A stretch of DNA of 64,000 bases from Paucidesulfovibrio longus DSM 6739 (GCF_000420485.1 NZ_ATVA01000001.1:1-64000); one strand, 5' to 3'. Positions 1 through 9,238 are shown, counted from the first letter of the stretch. Numbers and translations are program-made. Notes: generated from the sequence alone by a model not told the origin.

Positions 1-64
1 GACCACAATAACTCACCTTTTCGAGGCGATCCAAAGTCACCAACTTTTCTTGCAATTCTCGGCT
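1..64. other. AT-rich stretch downstream of cas2, possible CRISPR leader edge
   Basis: These bases follow the cas2 stop codon in the direction of cas transcription. In type I-E loci the main leader and array commonly lie just beyond cas2, so the main array is probably outside the left edge. No repeat unit is visible here. The assignment rests only on position and base composition. Confidence 0.25.
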
Positions 65-1258
<1,194 letters not shown>

Positions 1259-1259
<1 letters not shown>

Positions 1260-1921
1260 CACGCCCTCCGGACGAGCAGCAGGCCGAAGCCGAACCCCTT
1301 GGCGCAGCCCACGCCTTGGAACAGGGCCATCCGGAGCGCGTCCGGGTTCGCGACCCGCGCGAAGCCACGCAGATCGAGACGCCCGAGCACGATCGGCTTG
1401 CACCCGGAACTCTTGCGGAACCGGTCCTGGGCATAGCCGTCGGCCAACACGGTTTCGGGCTCCACTTCCAGTCCGAGGCCTTCCTGCCGCGCAAGCAGCC
1501 AATCGCGCCCGGCCTGTTCCGCGAGTTCGGAACGCGGCGGCAGGGCGTGCTTCGGCGTCCCCGCCTCCATAAGCCGCGTCCGCAGGTCCTGCACAACATC
1601 GTAGCGCTTCTGTTTGTCGCCTTCGCGGGTCTTGCGCACGGGGTTCACCCGCACCGAGAACAGGACGCGATCGCCGACGGCGAGCAGGGGGTCATATTCC
1701 TTCACCTCCCGGCGAATCAGAAAGTCCGACTTGACGGGAGGACGTTCCGAAACGGCCAGGAAACAGTTCGCCCCGTCGCGCCCGCCGCCGATGTCGCGGA
1801 ACAGGAAATCGCGTTTCCGCTCCGGGCCGTCCGAAAACACGTCCCACAACGCCTGGTGCATTTCATAGATACCAGCCCGCACAAGGGCGGCGGGATCGAA
1901 GCTGAGTTTGCTCATGTACAT
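1259..1921 (-). CDS. cas6e: type I-E crRNA-processing endoribonuclease Cas6e (CasE)
   Basis: Cas6e cleaves the repeat hairpin of pre-crRNA and stays bound to the 3' handle inside Cascade. The 220-residue product has the tandem RRM-like layout of CasE and ends with the glycine-rich loop GVGCAKGFGFGLLLV that marks the Cas6 superfamily. The start at 1921 has AGGAGG five bases upstream; a second ATG two codons later is a less well spaced alternative. It follows cas5e by 12 bases and overlaps cas1 by four. It would be the enzyme that processes both the main array and the one-spacer unit at 6434-6522. Confidence 0.95.
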
Positions 1922-1933
1922 GGTCGCCTCCTG

Positions 1934-2647
1934 TCATTCGCCCGCGCGCAGCCGGTGTTCAGGCCGGACGGAGAACTGCCGCCGCCCATGATGGGAAACC
2001 TGGTCGCGCACGATGAATGTTTCCAGTTTCTCCAGGCCGTCCAGCTCGTCCGAGAAGACGTCCCGGTCCGCGGCATCGACGATGCCTGTCCGGTACGGAG
2101 CCTCCCTGCGGGCCAACGCCTCGGCGAAGTCCGCCGCCTCGACGATCTCGGGCCGGAACAGCTCGTCCGCGGGGCACGACTTGCGTCCGAGGTACGGCGT
2201 CAGTCGAGGCCGGAACAGGGCGTCGCGGAGCTCCGCCAGCGGGTGCGGCGGCTCCTCCCGCGCCCAGACGCAGGCCGTGAACACCGACCCGGCCAAGTAT
2301 TCGCGCCGGGTGAGGATGGTGTTCGGCTCGTCGTCCGGCCCGAGCATGCGGCCCAGTTCGTCCTGGCGGGTGCGGTAGACAAGCTTGGCCCGCTCCCTGG
2401 GCGTCTGCACGGTGTGGTAGTCGATGAACCGTTCGCCGGGGGCGTCCACGCGCACGGCGAAGTGGTAGCCCTCGTGCAGCGCCGCGAGCCGGTTTTCCTC
2501 ATCCCGGCGGATGCCCAGGCAGGCCGCCAGCAGCCCGAAGACGCCGGAACGCGTGGGGCGGCCGGAGATCGGCCGGATTTCGCCCACGGCCACCGTTCCC
2601 CAGGCCTGGAGCGGGCCGCTCAGCGTAAAGAGCAGATATTCGCGCAT
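1934..2647 (-). CDS. cas5e: type I-E Cascade subunit Cas5e (CasD)
   Basis: Cas5e caps the 5' handle of the crRNA in Cascade. The 237-residue product begins MREYLLFTLSGPLQAWG, the hallmark start of CasD, and continues with RPTRSGVFGLLAACLGI, a conserved Cas5 segment. The upstream 23 in-frame codons overlap cas7e and were excluded; ATG 2647 sits six bases after the cas7e stop. Length is normal. It is co-transcribed with the other Cascade genes. Confidence 0.95.
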   Translation of the reverse strand: MREYLLFTLSGPLQAWGTVAVGEIRPISGRPTRSGVFGLLAACLGIRRDEENRLAALHEGYHFAVRVDAPGERFIDYHTVQTPRERAKLVYRTRQDELGRMLGPDDEPNTILTRREYLAGSVFTACVWAREEPPHPLAELRDALFRPRLTPYLGRKSCPADELFRPEIVEAADFAEALARREAPYRTGIVDAADRDVFSDELDGLEKLETFIVRDQVSHHGRRQFSVRPEHRLRAGE

Positions 2648-2652
2648 GACGG

Positions 2653-3780
2653 TCACTCCGCGATGAAGCCGCACACGGCCCGCAGGCTGCCCCCGCCGTC
2701 GGCGACGTTGAAGCATTCACTCGCAAGGTCTTGTCCGTACACGCTGTTGAGGGAATCGCGCCGTCCGAGCAGGCGCTCCACGGCGTCCGCCAGCAGATCG
2801 CCCTTCTCGCTGTTCAGCGGTTTCAGGAACGCGGCGGCCAGGCTACGCGGCTGCTCGTCGCCCTTCTCCGCGAGGCAGAAGGAGGCGTAGGCCCGACTGG
2901 CGAAGCTGTTCTGCTTGCCCGTGGGGCTGACGGTGCAGGCCGCCTCGACCAAAGCGCGCAGCGTCCGCGCGGTCAGGTTGTCGTCGCCCAGAGTCTCCCG
3001 CAGCAACTCGCGGTCGATACAGACGTAGAGGTAAAACAGGCCCGCACCGAACTCGGCGACGCCCATGTGCCCGGCCCCGGCATCCTCCTTGTTCAGGTCG
3101 TCCACGGCGGTGAAGAAGTCCTCCTCCACGGCGGCGGTGTGCACGGTAAAGGCGTGGGCCACCTGCGCGGCGGCTTCGACGTTGAACCGCTTGCTGGCGG
3201 CCAGCATGCGCCCGAACAGGGCCATGTCCGCCGAGGCCGCGTCGGCGCGCAGCAGGTCCAGCGCCTCGCCCTCGGGCACTTTGCCCGACGCGCGGCAGAC
3301 CTCGACGAGCGCGGCCACGCCCTCGATCTCCGCCGGGGAGAGATGCACGATCTGCTCGGTCTCCAGAGACTCCAACAACGCCTTCATGCTCGACTCGACA
3401 TCGTCCTTTTTCTTTTCATACTTGGCCTTGATTTTGCCGAACACGCTCCCGATGGCGCGACCGATGGCCACAGCCTTGTTCTCCTTAAGAGTGGACAATC
3501 CCCCCGTTTCTACGCCGTCGATGGCCTCATGAAGCGTCACGCCGCAGGTGAGCGCCTTGTAGGCGTACTTGCCGATTTCCTTGGTCCGCGTACCCAGCGC
3601 ACCGCCGAGGGCCTCGGCAAAAGCGTCGGAAGTGCGCCAGGCGCGTTTGAGGCTCTGGGAGGAGACGCGCAGCCGCTGCGTATTGCCCATGGTCATGGTC
3701 TTGGGGCGGCCCAGGTCGTCGCGGTTCAGGTTGGCGGCGGGATAGCTGGTCAGGATGTGGAGCTGGATATATCTGGACAT
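2653..3780 (-). CDS. cas7e: type I-E Cascade backbone subunit Cas7e (CasC)
   Basis: Cas7e polymerises six-fold along the spacer part of the crRNA; its thumbs insert at every sixth base and flip it out of the duplex. The 375-residue product begins MSRYIQLHILTSYPAANLNR and contains NRDDLGRPKTMTMGNTQRLR, both diagnostic for CasC. A strong AAGGAG lies eight bases before ATG 3780, so the 25-codon upstream extension is rejected. It follows cse2 with a 16-base gap. The every-sixth-base skip is relevant to the operator sites at 6319-6424, which vary freely exactly at position 6. Confidence 0.96.
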   Translation of the reverse strand: MSRYIQLHILTSYPAANLNRDDLGRPKTMTMGNTQRLRVSSQSLKRAWRTSDAFAEALGGALGTRTKEIGKYAYKALTCGVTLHEAIDGVETGGLSTLKENKAVAIGRAIGSVFGKIKAKYEKKKDDVESSMKALLESLETEQIVHLSPAEIEGVAALVEVCRASGKVPEGEALDLLRADAASADMALFGRMLAASKRFNVEAAAQVAHAFTVHTAAVEEDFFTAVDDLNKEDAGAGHMGVAEFGAGLFYLYVCIDRELLRETLGDDNLTARTLRALVEAACTVSPTGKQNSFASRAYASFCLAEKGDEQPRSLAAAFLKPLNSEKGDLLADAVERLLGRRDSLNSVYGQDLASECFNVADGGGSLRAVCGFIAE

Positions 3781-3796
3781 GTCTTTTCTCCTTGAT

Positions 3797-4312
3797 TTAA
3801 TTGGTAATGGCGTGGAGGTAGTATTGTTCGGCCCAGGTGCGGCTGGTGGTTTCATTCCACCAGACCGTGCCGATGGTCAGACTTACCGGGTCGACCGCGC
3901 CATCGAGCATCCGCACGAGGCGCAGCAGCATCCGGTACAGCTCGTCCCGGTCGCCGTCGCGGATGGTGATGAGCTTGCGGAACCGGGCGTCGCGAATTTC
4001 TTCGCTGGCCTTGGGAATGGCTGCGAGCTGGCGAGGAAAGGTCTTCTCGGAGGAAAGCCTGCGCGCGTGGGCCAGGATGCCTACGGGCAGGGCCAAACGC
4101 TCCAGCAACGGCGTGGAGAGTTCGAAGCCCGCACGGCGCAACAGGGGCACCAGTCCGCGCCAGAACGCCCGGGAGGTGAACACCTCAGTAGGCGACTTGG
4201 CCCGGCGCAGTTCCGCCCGGGCGCCCCGGTCCTTCTGCAAGGACTCCAACCACTCGCCCAAAACGGTCCAAAAGACTTTGTTCCCTTGCACTTCGCTGAA
4301 GCTGTTGATCAT
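3797..4312 (-). CDS. cse2: type I-E Cascade small subunit Cse2 (CasB, Cas11)
   Basis: Cse2 forms the dimer on the belly of Cascade that stabilises the R-loop. The 171-residue, mainly helical and basic product starts MINSFSEVQGNKVFW and carries the family features FWRGLVPLLRRAGFEL and WAEQYYLHAI. ATG 4312 overlaps the cse1 stop as ATGA; the longer frame upstream lies inside cse1. Length is normal for CasB (about 160-180). Confidence 0.93.
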   Translation of the reverse strand: MINSFSEVQGNKVFWTVLGEWLESLQKDRGARAELRRAKSPTEVFTSRAFWRGLVPLLRRAGFELSTPLLERLALPVGILAHARRLSSEKTFPRQLAAIPKASEEIRDARFRKLITIRDGDRDELYRMLLRLVRMLDGAVDPVSLTIGTVWWNETTSRTWAEQYYLHAITN

Positions 4313-5943
4313 TTCGAACCTCGCTCTGTCGGCAATTCGAGAATTTTCGCAAGCGCCGCGCGGTTGAAGTTCCGCATGGAGCGCCAGGCCTGAACCTGCC
4401 GTTTGATGCGTTCCGGCTGCACCTGGAACCGCTCGACCTCCGCATGGAAGCGTTCTACCGCCGTCTTGGCCAGGATGTCCGCCCACTCGATGCGAAACGG
4501 CTCGGCCTCACCGTAGTCCTCACATTCGGCAAGCCTGCGGGTCAGATGGTAAAAGCCCTTTTCCGTCGCGCCCCAGAAAGCGGTCCCGGCATTGTCGAAC
4601 ACCGTCGCGTCGATCTTGGCCTGCGACTTGGCGGCCTCGTGCACCAGCGCGTCCTTGAGCGCCCCCACGAGATTGCGCCGCACCTGATCCGCAGCGGCAA
4701 CGAACATGTCCACGGCCAGCCGAAAATCAGCCAGACGCTCCTCCGGCACATGGTAGGCCGGGAATTCGGACTCGCACCACTGCCGGGCCTTCATGTTGTC
4801 CATGTCGAACCCGCTGGCGCGCACGGTCAGCCCGAATTCGGGCTCGGCAAGCAATTCCCGCGTTTCGGGGTCGTCGAACAATTCCATGGCATTTGCCACA
4901 CAGGCCGCCCGGGCGATCCCCTTGCCGTCCCTGGTCCTGTCGTCGAACTGGCCGTAGACCACGCCGAGCCAATGGGAATAACCGGCGATGTTCGCCATTC
5001 CCTTCACGGAATACGCGTCCTTGTCCTGCCCCTGGTGGCGGTACGGGGTCAGCGGATGACGCCATGTTCCTCCATAATTATATCCGGAAGGCCGCGTGAC
5101 ATAGCGGCGCACCACCGTCCGGGAGGAAGCGGCGCAAAGGTCGCACTGCACGGGACCGGCCTCTTCATCGGGAATCAGCAGGATGCGCCGGGGCATGCCC
5201 CAATAGGCGTGCAGGGGGTGCACATCGCCGGGGTGCGTCTCCTCGCCCTTTTCGCTGGTCCGGGTCGGAGCGCCCCACGGGTAGACCGCACCGGCAAGAC
5301 CGTCGGGGCCCGGCGCGGCAGCGACTTCGTGGACACTGGCGTTCTGCGGCAACACGTTGCGCCAGACCTTCTCCCACAGCGTGCCGCCCTCCACCAACGT
5401 GGACAGCGGCCCGCCGCCGCGCAGGGAGGTGCGGTGCCCCTTGCCCCCGGAGGGCGCGAAGGTCTGGAGCGTGAAGAGCGCCATGGCCGCGCAGGCCGGG
5501 CACATGGCCTTGACGAAGCCACGCTTGATGAAGAAGTCGCCGCTGTTCTTCAGCGTATTGCCGCCGGGGGAGTCGATGAGCAGGGCCGCCACATCATTGG
5601 CGTCCTTGGGCGTGCCCGGCGGCAGCTCGAAGTCCTGCATGAACAGCGGCCGTTCGCCGAAGAGATTGAAGAAGGATTTATGCGGCTCCATGGCCGCGCG
5701 AAGTTCGTCCGGCGCAGGCGGTTCCTCGTGGAGCCGTTCCCATTCTCCGGCGGTTTCCGGAGGTCGGACCGTCTGCAGGAGCCCCACCAGGAACTCCATG
5801 AGCGCCGCCCGAAAATCCGGCCTCGGCGGCGCAAGGTCTTTGGGAGGGTTGTCCCCCGCGGCCAGCTCCCACGGCGCGATCACGCCCTCCGAGCCGTCGG
5901 CCCGGACGATGGGAAGCCAGCGCTCCTCAAGCAGATTGAACAT
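4309..5943 (-). CDS. cas8e: type I-E Cascade large subunit Cse1 (CasA, Cas8e)
   Basis: Cas8e recognises the PAM and recruits Cas3. The 544-residue product starts MFNLLEERWLPIVRADGSEG, the typical CasA start, preceded by AAAGGAGG at good spacing; an ATG 11 codons upstream was rejected. It contains a GYNYGGTWRHPLTPYR segment and a C-terminal helical bundle, as in the family. It is the first gene of the cse1-to-cas2 operon, which is closely spaced or overlapping throughout. A 600-base control region lies upstream with a probable promoter and three Cascade-target-like sites. Confidence 0.95.
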   Translation of the reverse strand: MFNLLEERWLPIVRADGSEGVIAPWELAAGDNPPKDLAPPRPDFRAALMEFLVGLLQTVRPPETAGEWERLHEEPPAPDELRAAMEPHKSFFNLFGERPLFMQDFELPPGTPKDANDVAALLIDSPGGNTLKNSGDFFIKRGFVKAMCPACAAMALFTLQTFAPSGGKGHRTSLRGGGPLSTLVEGGTLWEKVWRNVLPQNASVHEVAAAPGPDGLAGAVYPWGAPTRTSEKGEETHPGDVHPLHAYWGMPRRILLIPDEEAGPVQCDLCAASSRTVVRRYVTRPSGYNYGGTWRHPLTPYRHQGQDKDAYSVKGMANIAGYSHWLGVVYGQFDDRTRDGKGIARAACVANAMELFDDPETRELLAEPEFGLTVRASGFDMDNMKARQWCESEFPAYHVPEERLADFRLAVDMFVAAADQVRRNLVGALKDALVHEAAKSQAKIDATVFDNAGTAFWGATEKGFYHLTRRLAECEDYGEAEPFRIEWADILAKTAVERFHAEVERFQVQPERIKRQVQAWRSMRNFNRAALAKILELPTERGSK

Positions 5944-5997
5944 TGATGCGCCTCCTTTGTTGATCGATGATAACAAAAAGGCTATACTTGCAGAAAC

Positions 5998-6055
5998 GAG
6001 GCGGCCCTCCCCGCCTTGGGGAGAACCGCCCTGCGGCCACCTCGGTTAACCCGAG
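5998..6055 (-). promoter_or_regulatory. two stable hairpins in the cse1 leader
   Basis: A long GC-rich inverted repeat (GGCGG / CTCCCC / GGGGAG / CCGCC, about 6000-6030) is followed by the palindrome CTCGGTTAACCCGAG (6041-6055). In a transcript starting near 6284 both would lie between a small ORF and cse1. No U-run follows the larger stem directly, so it is not a standard terminator; an attenuator or RNA-stability role is possible. Seen as structure only; function is inferred. Confidence 0.35.
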
Positions 6056-6156
6056 ATGACCGCGGAGAATATGGGGATGACGAGAACCACGCTGCAATCA
6101 GCGCTAAGGTACATGATGACGATCGTACGCCGAGATCTAAAAACAAAAGTCTGCAT
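6046..6156 (-). CDS. possible small hydrophobic peptide in the cse1 leader
   Basis: This 36-codon frame starts ATG at 6156 with a GGAAGGAAGG purine tract about nine bases upstream, and ends TAA at 6046 inside a palindrome. The peptide has a basic start (MQTFVFRSRR) and then one hydrophobic stretch ending IPIFSAVISG, the form of small membrane-acting toxins. It lies downstream of the promoter that the mini-array guide appears to target, the place where CreTA loci carry their toxin. There is no family match I can name, and short hydrophobic frames arise by chance, so this is only a candidate. Confidence 0.25.
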   Translation of the reverse strand: MQTFVFRSRRTIVIMYLSADCSVVLVIPIFSAVISG

Positions 6157-6290
6157 GACAGCAAGCCTTCCTTCCGAGCATCAGGTTGACGGCTCGCGCA
6201 CGAAAGGCTATTTTTTGGTTCTCACACCTGTGCCTTTGTGCACACCAGCGGCCCTTTCGGACTCGATTCGAAGGGGTCGTTTTTTTATTT

Positions 6291-6319
6291 TAGGTACAGC
6301 AGCCAGAAGAGGTTGTCAA
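6291..6319 (-). promoter_or_regulatory. probable sigma-70 promoter of the cse1-cas2 operon
   Basis: On the minus strand a perfect TTGACA (6319-6314) is followed after 17 bases by TACCTA (6296-6291). Transcription would start near 6284 and give a leader of about 340 bases before cse1. The -35 box touches the PAM-distal end of the first guide-matching site (6350-6319), so Cascade bound there would block RNA polymerase. No better -35/-10 pair was seen nearer to cse1. Confidence 0.6.
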
Positions 6320-6353
6320 TTCTAATTTGTAGTTATCGTGATCATCTCTCCTT
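6319..6353 (-). promoter_or_regulatory. Cascade-target-like operator site 1
   Basis: Minus strand: AAG PAM at 6353-6351, then a 32-base protospacer 6350 to 6319. Compared with the guide at 6493-6462, positions 1-5, 7, 8, 10, 11, 13-19 and 22-24 match (19 of the first 24; 21 of 32 in all); position 6 differs, and the PAM-distal third is mostly unpaired. That pattern permits Cascade binding but is unfavourable for Cas3-mediated cleavage. The site ends on the -35 box. Confidence 0.7.
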
Positions 6354-6388
6354 CTCATTCCATGCCGTTATCGTAATCAACTCTCCTT
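6354..6388 (-). promoter_or_regulatory. Cascade-target-like operator site 2
   Basis: Minus strand: AAG PAM at 6388-6386 and protospacer 6385 to 6354, abutting the PAM of site 1 without a gap. Positions 1-5, 7, 8, 10, 13-19, 22, 23 and scattered distal positions match the guide (21 of 32). Position 6 again differs, here as T where site 1 has A and the guide has G. Confidence 0.7.
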
Positions 6389-6389
6389 T

Positions 6390-6424
6390 TTATTTCATGG
6401 CGCTCACGTTAACCAGCTCTCCTT
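6390..6424 (-). promoter_or_regulatory. Cascade-target-like operator site 3 (seed only)
   Basis: Minus strand: AAG PAM at 6424-6422 and protospacer 6421 to 6390, one base from the PAM of site 2. The seed GAGAG-N-TG-N-T is kept with position 6 now C, but the middle of the site has diverged (15 of 32 matches). It overlaps nothing coding and ends ten bases from the terminal repeat of the mini-array. Confidence 0.55.
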
Positions 6425-6433
6425 CTTGATAAT

Positions 6434-6522
6434 TTGACAATCCCCACTATGTGGGGAACATATAAACCCTTGGTGTTATCGAGAACACCTCTCTGGTTCA
6501 TCCCCGCGCACGCGGGGAACTC
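6434..6522 (-). CRISPR. one-spacer type I-E mini-array (crRNA-like guide)
   Basis: Minus strand: a canonical I-E repeat with core GTTCCCCGCGCACGCGGGG at 6522-6495, a 32-base spacer 6493-6462, and a degenerate terminal repeat 6461-6434 whose stem is rebuilt with different bases (CCCCAC/GTGGGG). The unit lies between the cas3 stop and the cse1 control region, away from the expected main array. A -35-like TTGACG at 6555-6550 in the end of cas3 could start its transcript near the repeat. Cas6e should process it to an ordinary crRNA whose seed is GAGAGGTG. Its matches lie in the adjacent operators, which suggests a regulatory rather than an immune guide. Confidence 0.85.
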
Positions 6523-6544
6523 ATTCTCCCTAACTGAGCCCCAT

Positions 6545-9238
6545 TCATCCGTCAATTTCCGCCCCCTCCCCTTCAACGTACCGTACCTCCACCACCTGCC
6601 CCTTCTCATTCCTCCCCGCACCGAACCAGCGCCCCGGCTCCCGTTCCACGAGCGGCACCAGCAGGGACCAGCGCCCCTTGTCGGGCATCCGTTCGGTCAG
6701 GACGTCCAGCGCAGTCTGCAATTCGGGCGGAACAACCATCTCCGCGAGCTTGTAGGCCGAGAGCCGGACCTCCGAGCGCAGGCAGGCCCGCATGGAGGCG
6801 TCGTCCGGTCGGGCCGCGCCCCAAAGCGCGAGTTGGCCCTCCCGAACGCGGACCAGCCGCACCTGCCGGGTCGTCTGACCGAGCCTGGTCGGGGTCTTCT
6901 GGTCCCGGTCCCAGACCGTGCCGGAGCTGCGCCTGTGGTAGCCGGCTTCGAAACGGAGTCGGTTGTTTTCCGCGAAGGCCTTGTCGGCGTATTCCTTGCC
7001 GAGTTCCTGAAGCGCCTCGTCCAGCAGGGCTTCCGGCACGTCGCCCGCATAGGCGCCCTCCACCAGGGCGCGCGCGTCCTCGGGCAGGAGCAGCCGCCCG
7101 CGATCCGCGAGCAGCCGGGCGGTGCGCCAGAGCACGTCCGGGCGGGGGTAAACGTAGCGCCCCGAGGGGAAGACGCGGCCGTACCATTCCGCATCCGCAT
7201 CCTCGACGGGCTCCGGCATGAGCACGAGCATCCGCGCCGAGCGATACCCTTCCGGACGACCGGTACGCGCCTGGTGTCGATGGCAGCGTCCGGCGCGCTG
7301 AATGAGCAGTTCCATGGGCGCGAGGTCGGAAAGCAAGACATCGAAATCAAGGTCGAGCGATTGTTCCACGACTTGGGTGGAGATGAGAATCTTCCCTCCC
7401 CGTTCCTCCGGCCTGGATTCCTTGCCGAACGTCGCCAACACTTGCGATTCAATCTCCTGCCGGTCGCAGCCCGCAAACCGGGCGTGGAATAGCAAGGCGT
7501 CCCCGGCGGGCACGCCGTACTCCTCCACTAGCCTGCGCCGGGCCGCCAGCGCATCGCCCACTGTGTTGCGGACCCAGCACGCGCAGGCTCCAGCCCGATG
7601 CGCGTCCGCCAGGGCGGCGAACATCGCGTCTTCGTCCGACACCGGGGTCACGGCCACGTCCAGCCGCCGCGAGGCCGCCACGGGTGTCTCCGTGAGACAA
7701 GTGTCCATTACCCGCGTGGCCAGGGGAAAGGCCGTCTCCCGAACGGTCATTTCCGGCAATGTCGTCCCCCCGGCGAGCTCCCTTCCCCGCACCCAGGCGC
7801 GCACCAGCTTCTCCCGGAGCTCGCGGGTCATGGTCGCCGAGAGCAGCACCACGCTGCCGCCGAGGGCCGCATGGAAGGACAGCAACGAGCACGCCAGTGT
7901 GCCCGTGTATTCATCGTAGGAATGGATTTCGTCGGCGACGAGCGTGGACCGTGACAGACCGAGCAGGCGCAGGCACTGGTGCCGGGAAGGCAGGACGCCG
8001 AGCAGCGCCTGGTCCAGAGTGCCAACGCCGCACGGTGCAAGCAGGGCCTTTTTGCGGTTGTCCGCGATCCAGGCCGAACAGGCCGCCCCTCCCTCCCAAA
8101 AGCCGCCCTCCCCTCCGACGGATGCGGGACGAATGGCTTCAAGTCCGATGCTCTCCAGATAGTCTTCTTTCAAGGCCCGGCCGCCATGGGCCAGCACCAA
8201 CGATGCCTTCTCGTCCGCGAAGAGCCGCCGGTAACTCTGCGCAAGGCGGGCGTACATGGCGTTGGAGGTGGCCATGGTCGGCAGCCCGACGAAGACGCCC
8301 GCGCTCGTCCCGGCACGCATGTGGCGATGCGCGGCCAGGATGGCGGCCTCCGTCTTGCCTCCTCCGGTCTGGTCCTCCAAGATGAGCAGCTCCGGTCCGT
8401 CCGGGTCGGGAAGATCGAGCACATACCGCTGCAGAGGGTGCGGGGACGCGTCGTCCGGGAGGCCTGGAAAATATTCGTGAAAGGAAAGCCTGCCCGACGG
8501 GGACGCGGACAGCACGCCCGTTTCCGCGACGGCGATCCGAGCCCGGTCCACAGCGTAGCCCCAATACTCCGAGACATCGCCGACCTCCGCTCGGGCTTCG
8601 AACCATTCCGAATTGGAGCCGACCCAGTCGGAAAGCACGAACAGTCCGGCGGCGAGCCAGGACAGCCGACACAGGCCGTTTTCCCCGACTCCGTCCAGGG
8701 AGACGCCGCCAAGAAACAAGTCCGCCATGTCTTTGACGAAGGCTTGCGCCTCGCACTCCGTGCCCTTGAAGAACCGTTTCACATTCGAGCAGGCGGAAAC
8801 GGGCTCGCCGTGGTGGCCGAAGGCTGCCGCCGCCAACGGGGAAAGGCATCGCTTGTTTTCCGCCCGGAGCATGATCCGCACCTGCGGCGCGACCTCCGAC
8901 CAGAGCCCCATACCGAGCTCCGTGTGGTGCGGCCCGCCTTCCGCCCGCCACTCCGGAATGCCAAGTCGCCGCGCCAGTTCGGGAACCATGTTTTGAAAGG
9001 GAAGCGAGAACTTGCCGAGGTCGTGTACGGAGGCGAAAAAACGGAGCAAAGCCAGTGTTCCGGCTTCATCCATCGAAGAAAGATGCATGAGGCGGGCACG
9101 AAACAGTGAGTCCATGTCCAAAAGAACATGAGTTACAGCAGCGACGTCAAGACAGTGACAAGCAAGGTGATGATATCCCTCGCCTGCAACCGTTTTCCCC
9201 CAAAACAGGGTGCTATGATCAGAGGTTTTATTTGACAT
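6545..9238 (-). CDS. cas3: CRISPR-associated nuclease-helicase Cas3 (type I-E)
   Basis: Cas3 is recruited by Cascade to unwind and degrade target DNA. The 897-residue protein has an N-terminal HD nuclease domain (HCLDVAAV; SVHDLGKFSLPFQ near residue 70) and a C-terminal superfamily 2 helicase with Walker A DQTGGGKTEAAI, Walker B DEIHSYDEY, motif III LLSATM and motif VI LIQRAGRCHRH. All key residues are present, so the enzyme looks active. It has its own promoter upstream and is separated from cse1 by the 600-base control region, so cas3 and Cascade can be regulated independently. Confidence 0.96.
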   Translation of the reverse strand: MSNKTSDHSTLFWGKTVAGEGYHHLACHCLDVAAVTHVLLDMDSLFRARLMHLSSMDEAGTLALLRFFASVHDLGKFSLPFQNMVPELARRLGIPEWRAEGGPHHTELGMGLWSEVAPQVRIMLRAENKRCLSPLAAAAFGHHGEPVSACSNVKRFFKGTECEAQAFVKDMADLFLGGVSLDGVGENGLCRLSWLAAGLFVLSDWVGSNSEWFEARAEVGDVSEYWGYAVDRARIAVAETGVLSASPSGRLSFHEYFPGLPDDASPHPLQRYVLDLPDPDGPELLILEDQTGGGKTEAAILAAHRHMRAGTSAGVFVGLPTMATSNAMYARLAQSYRRLFADEKASLVLAHGGRALKEDYLESIGLEAIRPASVGGEGGFWEGGAACSAWIADNRKKALLAPCGVGTLDQALLGVLPSRHQCLRLLGLSRSTLVADEIHSYDEYTGTLACSLLSFHAALGGSVVLLSATMTRELREKLVRAWVRGRELAGGTTLPEMTVRETAFPLATRVMDTCLTETPVAASRRLDVAVTPVSDEDAMFAALADAHRAGACACWVRNTVGDALAARRRLVEEYGVPAGDALLFHARFAGCDRQEIESQVLATFGKESRPEERGGKILISTQVVEQSLDLDFDVLLSDLAPMELLIQRAGRCHRHQARTGRPEGYRSARMLVLMPEPVEDADAEWYGRVFPSGRYVYPRPDVLWRTARLLADRGRLLLPEDARALVEGAYAGDVPEALLDEALQELGKEYADKAFAENNRLRFEAGYHRRSSGTVWDRDQKTPTRLGQTTRQVRLVRVREGQLALWGAARPDDASMRACLRSEVRLSAYKLAEMVVPPELQTALDVLTERMPDKGRWSLLVPLVEREPGRWFGAGRNEKGQVVEVRYVEGEGAEIDG

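Noticed and set aside
6000-6030. CTCCCC-GCCTT-GGGGAG as another degenerate CRISPR repeat
   Set aside because: Its arms extend into GGCGG/CCGCC, flanking repeat bases do not match, and it is not at a 60-61 base interval from the mini-array.
6056-6325. 89-codon plus-strand frame in the cse1 control region
   Set aside because: It runs across the promoter, has no ribosome site and no family-like sequence.
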